The position numbers and the translations under genes were made by a program. From assembly GCF_002575655.3 (NCBI RefSeq), contig NC_053035.3:380533792-380597791 (forward strand): 64,000 nt of DNA. Direction: 5' to 3'. Below are positions 55,680 to 64,000 of the stretch, in pieces. The notes beneath the pieces are model-generated. The model searched no databases. It saw only the letters and a program-made list of their open reading frames with translations, and was not told where the DNA came from. This DNA comes from Aegilops tauschii subsp. strangulata. Its lineage: Eukaryota; Streptophyta; Magnoliopsida; Poales; Poaceae. Every line of letters starts with the position of its first letter. Positions within the stretch are counted from its first letter, which is position 1.

Positions 55680-57346
55680 ATGGTCCGCACGATGACCGAA
55701 GGCATCGTGAATAGGTTTTTGAGCTCCGCAAAGGCCGAGATGCTTGAAAAGAACGAGACGGAGATAAGGTGTCCGTGTCGAAGATGCAAGCTGAAGAGCC
55801 TTATTGCGGACCCGGATTCCGGGCAGGTGCGGGACCACCTGCTCTTGCATGGTTTCATGGATGGTTATCGGTGGCAAGGTGATGAAGATGACTATGAAGT
55901 CGTCCATGGGGGCCGGGCAAGAAATGAGGAAGGGCAGCAAGACAACCACCGCGTCTCGGGCGGGCGAGAAGACGAAGAATCTCAAGGACATGATCATGAC
56001 GGTGAGGCTGTACACAGTCATCATGTAGAAGATGCCGGACATGATGATGAAGAAGATGCGGGAGCAGACGAAGGGCATGATCATGAAGATGAAGATGCCG
56101 GCGGAGCAGACGACGATGGACCATCGATGGGCTGGGTGCAGGACCCTCATATTCAAGAGCTGCTTCTCATGAAGGATGCAGGCCCGAGGATACCCGCCTG
56201 AAAGTAACGCTCATGGCTCTGGAGTTGAAGGTAAAACACAAAATGACCGACGCATGCTTCGACGAGAACATGTCATTCTGGCACGAACGTCTTCCCAAGG
56301 GGAACAAGTGGCCGACCAGTTTCGAGGAGGCAAAGAAAATCGTGTGTCCTCTGGATTTACCGCACGTGAAATACCATGTGTGCATGAACAATTGCATCAT
56401 TTATCGGGACGAGCACGCGGAGTCTACCATATGTCTGGTGTGCGTCGTCACTCGATACAAGAAGAGGAAGAAAGCTCCTCGAAAAGTGGTGTGGTAATTT
56501 TCGATCACTCCTCGTCTGCAGCGGTATTTCGCGGACCCTAAGGTAGCAAAGCTCCTGCGTTGGCACGCGGATAGGGAGGAGAAGAAGCGAGAAGATGACG
56601 CAAATGATCCAGAGATAAATAAAAAAGACAAGATGCCGAGTCACCCTAAGGATGGGAGCCAGTGGCAAGCGTTGAACTTCGAACACCGAGAATCTGGGAA
56701 GGATCCAAGGAACATCGTGCTGGGCGCGAGCACCGATGGAGTCAATCCGTTTGGTAGCCAGAGAAGCACACATAGCACCTAGCCTGTGTTTGTGTGGATG
56801 TACAACCTTCCCCCCTGGTTGTGCATGAAGAGGAAGTACATTCACATGAGTATGCTAATTGAAGGGCCGAAACAACCAGGGAACGACATCAATCTATATC
56901 TGGGGCTGCTGAAAGAGGAGCTAGACACGCTGTGTAAAATGCCAGCCAATACGTGGGACGCTGCAGAGAAAGAATATTTCCCTATGAGTGCCGCACTGCT
57001 CACGACGGTGCACGACTATCTCGGTTACGGATATCTCGCGGGGCAGGTGGTCCACGGATTTTCTAGATGCCTCAGGTGCATGGATAACACAACGTATCGC
57101 CAGCTACATAGAGATCCGGGTCTTCGAAAACCGTGTTCATGGGACATCGAAGGTGGCTTCGCGATGATGACCCGTGGAGGAAACGCAAGGATCTGTTTGA
57201 TGGTGAAACCGAACCCCGAAGACGCCCGCGTACGAGGAGCGGCGAGGAAATAGACGAGCTGTTGAAAAATTGGAAAGATTGCCCACTGCCGGGAAAGAAG
57301 CAAAAGGCGCCAGCGCCACCAGAGTCTGCTTGGTACCCTGCTCAAC
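55680..57346 (+). pseudogene. CACTA transposase (TNP2 type), N-terminal half, broken
   Basis: Start ATG at 55680 (MVRTMTEGIVNRFL) opens the transposase-associated domain with the metal-binding pattern CPCRRCKLK and a DHLLLHGFMDGYRWQ segment, then an acidic His/Asp/Glu-rich linker. The frame changes near 56200. The TNP2 transposase domain follows in 56213-57253: LPHVKYHVCMNNCIIYRD, GASTDGVNPFGSQRST (with a likely catalytic Asp), YNLPPWLCMKRKYIHM and LLKEELDTLCKMP, then HDYLGYGYLAGQVVHGF. Stops at 56495-56497 and a TAG just before PVFVWMYN (about 56780), plus frame changes near 57140 and 57250, break it. The enzyme would cut and rejoin element ends. A leader intron may end at the gcag before 55675. 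Confidence 0.85.
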
Positions 57347-59014
57347 ATGCCAGAGAGGACCAAAGATGGGCCGAAAGCAAGGGCAGACTTGAAATCAATG
57401 GGCATCACGGAGGAGCTTCACGCTAATGATGATGATGATGAGGCGAAGCAGGACAAGGAAAGTCGTCGCAAAGGCAAAAAGGCCAAGAAGACCAGAAATG
57501 ACTTCCCTCCCGCGTGCTTCACTCTAAGTCAGGAGGAGATCGATCAATTTTTCACCTGCCTCGTAGGAGTTAAACTTCCTTACGGTTACGCGGGGAAGAT
57601 AAGCAGATACCTAGACTCAGCGAAGCAGAAGTTCAGCGGGATGAAGTCTCATGACTGTCACGTGCTGATGAAGCAGATACTTCCAGTTGCAATCCGTGGG
57701 ATCATGGACGCGCACGTCCGTGAAACGCTATTTGGCCTGTGCAACTTTTTCGACGTCATCTCTCGGAAGTCGGTTGGCGTGAGGCAACTCAGAAGGCTAC
57801 AGGAAGAGATCGTGGTGATACTATGCGAGCTTGAGATGTACTTCCCGCCCGCATTCTTCGACGTTATGGTGCATCTGCTGGTCCATATCGTGGAGGATAT
57901 CATCCAACTTGGGCCGACGTTCCTGCACAGCATGATGCCGTTCGAAAGGATGAATGGTGTCATCAAAGGATACGTTCGCAACATGTCACGTCCAGAGGGA
58001 AGCATAGCCAGGGGCTTTCTGACCGAAGAGTGCATCTCCTACTGCACGAATTATCTAGGCATCGAGAACCCCGTTGGTCTGCCCGTCAACAGGCACCTCG
58101 GCAGGCTCGCTGGATGGGGTCACCGTGAGGGTCGCCGCGAAATGCATGTCGACTTCGATGGTCGACTCGCCGACTTTGAAAGAGCAAACCTAGTCGCGCT
58201 ACAACACATAGACGTGGTCGATCCTTGGGTGGTAGAGCAAAAAACCTTTATTGAGAAGACGTATAATGACCGAGGCCAACAGAGGACGGACGGAGATATA
58301 TTCAAAGAGCACAACTCATGTTTCACGCGTTGGTTCAAGCAGAAGCTTCTGTCGTACCCTTTACATGAGGATTCTTCTGCGGAAGAACAACTCATATTCG
58401 CCTTGTCACAGGGCGCCAAGCACAACCTGATGACGTATGAGGCGTACGATATCAACGGCTACACATTCTACACCGAGGACAAGGACATGAAGAGCGATGG
58501 TTATCAGAACTCCGGGGTAACGATGGAATCCTACACCGGTAACGACAAGGACAGATACTACGGAAGGATCGAGGAGATCTGGGAGCTGAGCTACGCTGGA
58601 GAGAAGGTCCCGATGTTCCGTGTCAGATGGGCCAAGAGCGTCATAAAAGAAGACCGGTATTTCACCACCATGGTTATACCCGAAGCCAAATACAAGACCG
58701 CAGGCGCGAACGTCACCAAAAATGAGCCATGGGTACTGGCTTCCCAAGTGGACCAATGCTTCTTCATTACCGACCCGTCAAAGCCTAGTCATGTTGTCGT
58801 GAGGAGAGGCAAAAGGAAGATCATCGGAATGGATGGAGTCGCCAATGAGCAAGACTTCGACAAGTACGGCGACCCGAAGATGGAACATGACGACGACGAT
58901 GAAGTATCAGCATACACCACAAGAAGAAGCACGACCACCCTACCTAAAGGACGTCCGTTGAAGAGAAGAACTCCATTTACGAAAAATAAGGGCAAGAAGA
59001 TTGTGAACAGATAG
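57347..59014 (+). CDS. CACTA transposase C-terminal half (DUF4218 and DUF4216 domains), open frame
   Basis: An uninterrupted frame of 555 codons, the longest in the window. It continues the transposase gene above and probably lacks a start of its own. After a Lys-rich linker come the DUF4218 segment (LPYGYAGKISRYLD, KSHDCHVLMKQILPVAIRG, FDVMVHLLVHIVEDI, MMPFERMNGVIKGYVRN) and the DUF4216 segment (YYGRIEEIWELSYAGEKVPMF, VDQCFFITDPSKPSHVV). Both domains are standard C-terminal companions of TNP2 in plant CACTA elements; their function is not settled. It ends in a basic tail and a stop at 59012-59014. The good state of this half against the damaged first half suggests recent inactivation or chance. 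Confidence 0.85.
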   Translation: MPERTKDGPKARADLKSMGITEELHANDDDDEAKQDKESRRKGKKAKKTRNDFPPACFTLSQEEIDQFFTCLVGVKLPYGYAGKISRYLDSAKQKFSGMKSHDCHVLMKQILPVAIRGIMDAHVRETLFGLCNFFDVISRKSVGVRQLRRLQEEIVVILCELEMYFPPAFFDVMVHLLVHIVEDIIQLGPTFLHSMMPFERMNGVIKGYVRNMSRPEGSIARGFLTEECISYCTNYLGIENPVGLPVNRHLGRLAGWGHREGRREMHVDFDGRLADFERANLVALQHIDVVDPWVVEQKTFIEKTYNDRGQQRTDGDIFKEHNSCFTRWFKQKLLSYPLHEDSSAEEQLIFALSQGAKHNLMTYEAYDINGYTFYTEDKDMKSDGYQNSGVTMESYTGNDKDRYYGRIEEIWELSYAGEKVPMFRVRWAKSVIKEDRYFTTMVIPEAKYKTAGANVTKNEPWVLASQVDQCFFITDPSKPSHVVVRRGKRKIIGMDGVANEQDFDKYGDPKMEHDDDDEVSAYTTRRSTTTLPKGRPLKRRTPFTKNKGKKIVNR

Positions 59015-62000
59015 CTAGCTAAGATCGATTGTATTTAAATTGTAACCTTCATTTCTCGATTGTATTTCATGGGCACTTTTTGAACTCGTGAATATTTTTA
59101 AATTTCATGGACACTCGATCTCGATCCCCCTCCATCTCGATCGCTATCCCACCTCGCCACATCCGGTCCCCCTCGCCGCCGAGCACCCCCCGCACCCTCT
59201 CCCGCACCTCCCCGGCCCGCTCCACCGTCACAAATGAATTCAACTAAAATTGTAATAAAAACAAATTTGATTATATTTTCAAATAATAAATTTGATGATT
59301 TTTTTCATGTTCACAAATATTTTCAAATAACAGATTTGATTATATTTTTCAAAAAATTATTACTGTTTTTATTAAAAATTATTACTGTTTCATATTCATA
59401 TTCATTTTCTTAAAAATTATTAGATGCAACAAAAAATAATAAAACAAAGATTACTAATGGCGCGCCTCTGGCTGGTGCGCCATTGCTATATAAAAAAAAG
59501 TTTACTAATGGCGCACCGATCGTGGGTGCGCCATTGCTATATAAAAAAACATTCTAATGGCGCACCGCTTCTGGGTGCGCCATTAGTAAGTTTCCCCCCT
59601 ATAGCTAATTCCTCCCTCTCCCTCGCCAGTTCCCCTTCGTCCCTCTCGCTCGCGCCAGTTCCTCTCCGTCCGCTCCCAATCCGCGCCCCCGCCGCCTCCC
59701 TCTCCCCATCCTCCACTTCCTCCCCTCCGACCCCACCCCACTCTCGTCGGAGCAGCGCCGTAGGGCCGACACCAACATCGCCCTCGCCCGCGCGCGTCGC
59801 AACCTCCGCCTCGCCGAGTCCGAAGCTGCTCGTGGAGGAGACGTGGCTGGAGGCGCTCTCCGGGGAGGTGCCCGTCTACCCGCCGCCCTTGAGCACCAGT
59901 TCGTCGCCCTCGAGCGCCTGCACGCCAAGGTGCCCGTCTACCCGCCGCCCCACCTCGTCTTCCACGCGCTCCACTATGCTGTTAGGGTTAAGTTTTTTTA
60001 GTCCCCGCCCCGACTCTGCTGCTGAAATTACCGTTGAAATCGAGGTAAAATCACTGTTGAACTGGGTGTAAAATCACTACTGTTGAAATTCAAATTTAAA
60101 CTTGAAAATGAAAATTGAATTGGAGAATTAAATCACTGTTTTTAGTCCCCATTTCTGAACCTATCCTAACCTTGCAAGCAGCATAACAGGCAATGTACTC
60201 CAAAATACTATAAGAACTAGAGTAAAAGATGACTGCATCTCACAGAATATAAGAAATGGGGACTCTTGGCTAAGTATGGCAATGCCACAGAGTATAAGAA
60301 GTACTCCTGCATCTTACACAATGATAGGTCTAATTTATGCTTCTCAACGAAAGAAGAAGAAAAATGCACTGGACATACACTGAAGAAAAATGCACTGTAT
60401 CATCGGGTAATTGTCCATGGTTTATACCTGAAAATAAGTTTATCTCGCGGCATGAATGTAAGTATCTGTTCCGCATTCGTGGGCTATCTACCCAAGGTAA
60501 ACCTAGAAAATGAGTTATATCCAGGACAAGCCACTGTCAATTAACACTCTATACACTGCCAACTGTATTTAGTTAACATTACACTGCCACTGCTATTTAG
60601 CACAAATGTTTGATCATCTCACTCTACTTACTGTCAATTGACACTATATAACTGTCAGCTCCATTCACTAGCAGCAGCCAGCACTTCTGAATCTAATCTT
60701 TCTTGGGCAAGCTCGGCTACTTGTTGTTAGTCATTCACTAAAAGATCCTCAACAGACTGCATGCATCTAGTATTAAATTTCTTGGACGGATCATCTCTTT
60801 TAGCAAAGGACTGTAATAATTAACTAACTGCAAATTTGACATTCTGGACTATGCTTGGCTCTGGTTTTGTGAAATCTCATCTCTTTTCTACTGCCATGAC
60901 TAGTCATGAATTTTATTTTACTTTCCCCACTTTATAACATTCAGAAATTGTTTACTAGCTCAAGCTTCTCCTTTGCACTTTATCACTTGAATCTGCTGCT
61001 ACCTCAAGCTTCTCGTTTACACTTGTGCCAAGTAACATTTTTTCCTTTTATAATTATATGGTGGTTGACTAAGCTGCTACTTTTTCCTTGTAGAAAATCG
61101 CAAGTCGAGTGGGAGGGATCCAGTTGCGGCGACACCAAATCACCAGCAAGGCAGCTGCCTAGAATAATAGGTTGACTCACCTATATATACTACTATCTTG
61201 CATCTCTCTCTTGTTTCTTCTTTTACTACAATACAAAGAGAGTCATTTAAGTTACTTGTCTTAGTGTGTGGTGTGGTTGTTTATTGTTCAACACCAGCAG
61301 CTACCTCTATTTAGGTCCAGTAGAAATGACATGGCTCTCCAATTCTTAAGTAATCTTGCATATGTTAGAAACTACATATATGGTCTCCGGTTTTCTTACC
61401 TCTGCTCTGAAACACCAATGCATCAACAAAAGAAGATGGTATTTTTGTTACGCTTTCAGTTCGTGTCAGCAGGGAGATATAATGTTTTAAAATCTTTCTG
61501 GTTATATTGGAGTTAGGTTTTTTGAATATGAGCAGCAGTGACTTGGATATACCTTATGGAGTTGTAACATTTCCTCTTGGTGCTTAGGTGCATTTTCTTT
61601 GTGTAACTTGGTTTAAAAATGTGATTTGGTCTTTTGTGGCATTTGGATGCCTAAATCCCATTTTCTTAATCATATTGCTTGGAAACTTTTGGTTATATCC
61701 TCTCCGTGATGAAATAATTTATATGTACTGCACTTTTTTCATAATTAGGTAATAACGTTGGTTACAGTTTTGGTAGTTCAAACGGGATGTATCTCATTTT
61801 GTAGACAGATTATTTTCTGGAATATCATATATTCAAATTTGTAATGAATGATGGCTTCTACCTGAATTAGTAGACTCTGTGGTGTTAGTTTGTTCTAAAT
61901 AGAGTAAGATAATTTTAACAACTGTAGAACATGTCGAGACTAGCAACTTTTTTGTGACATCGACCAATAGTCCTGTCACTGGGTTATCCTATTTTATATT

Positions 62001-62659
62001 TTTAATTGCTAACTTAAGTTTGAGTAAACAGTGGCAGTGAAGTCCTCATAATAATCAGGCGGATGTTAACTTTCTGATGTCCCCAGAAGTTAACTAAGAT
62101 TGTGGTGCTAGTAGAGGCACATTGTGGCCTTTTCATCCATATGAAAGTAGAGGCACATTGTGGTGCTAGTTTGCTGGGTTTTGTCTCCGACCATCGTGTC
62201 GTGGTGATTTTGCAGGTACCCTGAGAGGCCCTTGAGTTTGCCGGAATGTCGATTAACTTCCGTTCCGGCAAATTCGGGTACTCCATATGTCCTATTTTCA
62301 GCAAAGGTCATGCTGAAATTTTCCGTGAATTTTAGCATGACTTTGCTAAAAATAGGACATATGGGGTACTTGCGACAAATGCATGGGCTGGGGTGTCTTA
62401 GTACTTACTTAAGTAGGATCAATTGCCCCTTCATTCTTGCTGCATTAAACCATAGGTGGCAATAGAGCCAAGTGATTAGGCCCAAATGATGAAAGCTTAG
62501 GCTTTTAGGGTGCCTTGGCGTCGACAAACCCTAAATGATAAAAGCTTAGCTTTTAGGATGCCTCTCGGTGTCGACAAACCCTAAATGATGAGACCATGAT
62601 CTTATTCCTTGACAATAACCAACTTTTTGACCAAATTTTTTTCCTATTTAGAGTGAAAC
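59015..62659. other. Intergenic part of the large CACTA element
   Basis: 3.6 kb between the two genes. 59455-59590 holds a second small cluster of taatggcgcacc-type repeats. Next, 59700-59990 is GC-rich and reads partly as protein in the plus strand (RRRADTNIALARARRNLRLA), with gtgcccgtctacccgccgcc present twice (about 59870 and 59931); it could be a non-translated first exon or an old coding exon. From 60000 to 62200 the sequence is AT-rich with intron-like texture and no supported gene. 62212-62340 resembles the leader in front of the first gene (55503-55660), and a strong hairpin lies at 62281-62367. Confidence 0.55.
62281..62367 (+). repeat. Hairpin-forming inverted repeat in the CACTA leader
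   Basis: Arms of about 37 bases (ccatatgtcctattttcagc... against ...gctaaaaataggacatatgg) are separated by about 12 bases, with few mismatches. The stem includes the segment shared with the leader at 55500-55660, there without the second arm. It lies about 290 bases before the second CACTA gene. Confidence 0.85.
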
Positions 62660-64000
62660 ATGGCCCACAACGATGAGGCCGGCGGTTCGGGCGGCAAGCA
62701 GTTCTGGGAGCTGTCCCAGGAGCTGGAGGAAGAACCTCACCGCTATCGGGACGATGCCGCGGAAGACACCGATCCTGACTACACAACCCCTAGTGGGGTC
62801 GGGGATGACACCACTGATGGTGCCGCCGAGGATGCCACCACTGATGATGGCAGCGCACGCACAGATGGCAGCCAACCGAAGAGGCAACGGAAGGACCGGC
62901 GCCCGAACGTGCTCGGCACCGTCAAGGACGAATTTACTGAAGTGAACTCCGACGGGCATCCAACGGCGCCCAAACAAGTGGTCAAGGGGTACTCGGTTCA
63001 GCTCGGGTGCATTCTCTGGAGCACTGTCTCGATCAACACCGAGAACCTAAGGCATAAGGACCGAGGGAATTTGCGAAGCCTCCTCTTCACGAAGCTGCAC
63101 GAACGATACAAGTTCCCCGCTGAGTTTGCAAACACACGCCTCTCAGGGAATAAAGTGAATAGTGCCACCCTCACGAGGATGAGCACGGCCCTGTCTACAT
63201 GGAGAAGCACGGTGAAGGCAATGATTGAAAAAGGTGATAGTTATGAGAAGATCAAGGCGAAATATCCTTTGATGAGCGAAGATGACTACAAGGAGTTCAA
63301 GATCAAGTGCGAGAGCAGCGCAACCTCCGAATCAAGTCAGTGGGGGAAAGAAATGCGGGAGTTGAACTTAGAGGTGCACCAACTCGGTCCCGGCGGTTAC
63401 ACAGAGGCGGAGCCTATATGGGACAAGGAGGACGCGGAGCGTGCCGAGCAAGGCCTACCGCCCCGCTTCGAGAAATTACGTGACAAGCAAACCAGGAACT
63501 TTGTCAGGGCCCGGTACAAGGAGGAGCCGGTAACAAAGGAGCTTACCACGGATCCGAAGACCAGGGCGCTTGAGCTTGTTCTGGTAAGGAATACATCCCC
63601 GCGTAATTAGCTCCATATGGTTGCATTCTAATTAATGAAGCCAAATTTCTAAATGGTTCACATTCCTTCCGCAGGAGGCTGAAAGCAGTAGCGCGGGGTC
63701 GTCTCAGAGCTCCCCTTTTGACACCCCTTTAAATAGGGCGTTGAACGTAATGAAAAACAAGGATAAGCTCAGTAAGCCGTCGTCAGCTGGTCGTGTGGCC
63801 GGCAATGGCTTGTCCACAAAATGGTCGTCATACTATACCGCTGGTGGGCGAAAGGAGAAAAAGACCAGCTCGGAAAGCTAGTCGCGCGAGGTTCAAGAAC
63901 TCAAGGCACAAGTGGCGCGGATTCCGGAGATTGTCCAAGAGCAAGTGCAACAACAACTGGGAACGACGCTCACCGCCATAGTGCCTACCTTGATTCAGGG
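62660..64000 (+). pseudogene. Second CACTA gene (Transposase_24/TNPA-like), spliced, one stop, continues past window
   Basis: ATG at 62660 (MAHNDEAGGSGGKQFW) opens an acidic start, then KGYSVQLGCILWSTVSINTE, LRSLLFTKLHERYKFP and STWRSTVKAMIEKGDSYE, a pattern recalled for the second ORF of Caspar-like CACTA elements, related to plant Transposase_24 proteins. Exon 1 ends at 63583; the intron 63584-63674 (gtaagg...gcag, 91 bp, phase 0) leads to exon 2 with NRALNVMKNKDKLSKPSS and a coiled-coil part (REVQELKAQVARIPEIVQ). A TAG at 63879-63881 in exon 2 interrupts the frame. Such proteins are thought to bind the subterminal repeats. The gene runs off the window. Confidence 0.75.

Larger units (their letters stand above)
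54844..64000 (+). mobile_element. Large CACTA element (Caspar-like), right end outside window
   Basis: Begins cactactaggaaaagggc at 54844, with subterminal repeats to about 55200, a transposase gene (55680-59014) and a second gene (62660 to window end), all on the plus strand. Gene order fits En/Spm-type CACTA elements, with a TNP2-like transposase first and a second, possibly DNA-binding, protein next. It inserted just after the primer site of the Gypsy element at 53272. The taa before it (54841-54843) is the expected 3 bp duplication, unverified. The first 60 bases match the small CACTA element at 29530 except for a handful of changes. Both genes carry stops, so the copy is probably inactive. 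Confidence 0.9.

Noticed and set aside
55587..56156. 189-codon minus-strand frame opposite the CACTA transposase start
   Set aside because: The plus strand has the transposase-associated domain; the minus frame arises from the acidic, GAT/GAA-rich linker.
59424..60071. 215-codon plus-strand frame including CACTA repeats
   Set aside because: Its first part is translated from subterminal-type repeats and the rest is Ser/Pro low complexity; another frame of the same strand reads better. No gene is called, only noted in the spacer.

Overview
This is a plant nuclear window made almost entirely of nested transposable elements. The LTR types, the CACTA subterminal repeats (taatggcgcacc), a very large Copia element with an envelope-like reading frame, and GC-rich Gypsy elements all point to a Triticeae grass (wheat, Aegilops, barley or a relative). 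That placement is inference from recalled family features; no database search was possible. I see no complete host gene, no tRNA or rRNA gene and no CRISPR array.

Layout. 1-739 is the 3' part of a TGATACGTC-type Gypsy LTR, inserted into a minus-strand Gypsy element whose broken gag-like frame (740-1763), tRNA-Asp-type primer binding site and 5' LTR (1890-3432) follow. 3433-21748 is the rest of a large plus-strand Gypsy element of the Tat type: protease, reverse transcriptase, two RNase H domains and integrase, then a long spliced antisense gene (20384 back to 8484), then a 3' LTR (20781-21748). Two younger insertions sit in the antisense gene: a solo LTR (8835-10519, target duplication gtgag) and a complete gag-only element (12671-18999, target duplication cccgg).

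21749-34319 has few recognisable genes. It holds a broken small gene (24083-24563), a large imperfect inverted repeat (arms 24845-27836 and 28735-32785) that encloses a CACTA-like end and is itself invaded by a 1.2 kb non-autonomous CACTA element (29530-30725), and a 678 bp hAT-like element with an 8 bp target duplication (33291-33968). 34320-48193 is a 13.9 kb Copia element of the Maximus/SIRE type: gag, integrase, RT and RNase H, then an extra envelope-like frame that has its own promoter-like leader. Its 3' LTR has lost the promoter. It appears to sit in the 3' end of a minus-strand host gene: small exon-like pieces lie at 48194-48689 and a 3' UTR-like piece at 33977-34319.

48852-53271 is a second Gypsy element with gag and protease but only scraps of RT. 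It is cut by another TGATACGTC-type LTR with its primer site (53272-54811). From 54844 to the window end lies a large CACTA element of the same family as the small one at 29.5 kb, with a broken transposase gene (55680-59014) and a second gene (62660 onward) with a visible intron.

How they work together. Gag, protease, RT/RNase H and integrase supply replication for the LTR elements, and the gag-only element would need them in trans. The CACTA transposase would mobilise the small CACTA copy. Nearly every coding frame carries stops or frameshifts, so these copies look inactive. The observations most worth a second look are the strand-tracking CTTGCCGGCAAG words in the Tat element, the long hairpin locus, the internal promoter-like leader of the Copia envelope-like gene, and the disrupted host gene.
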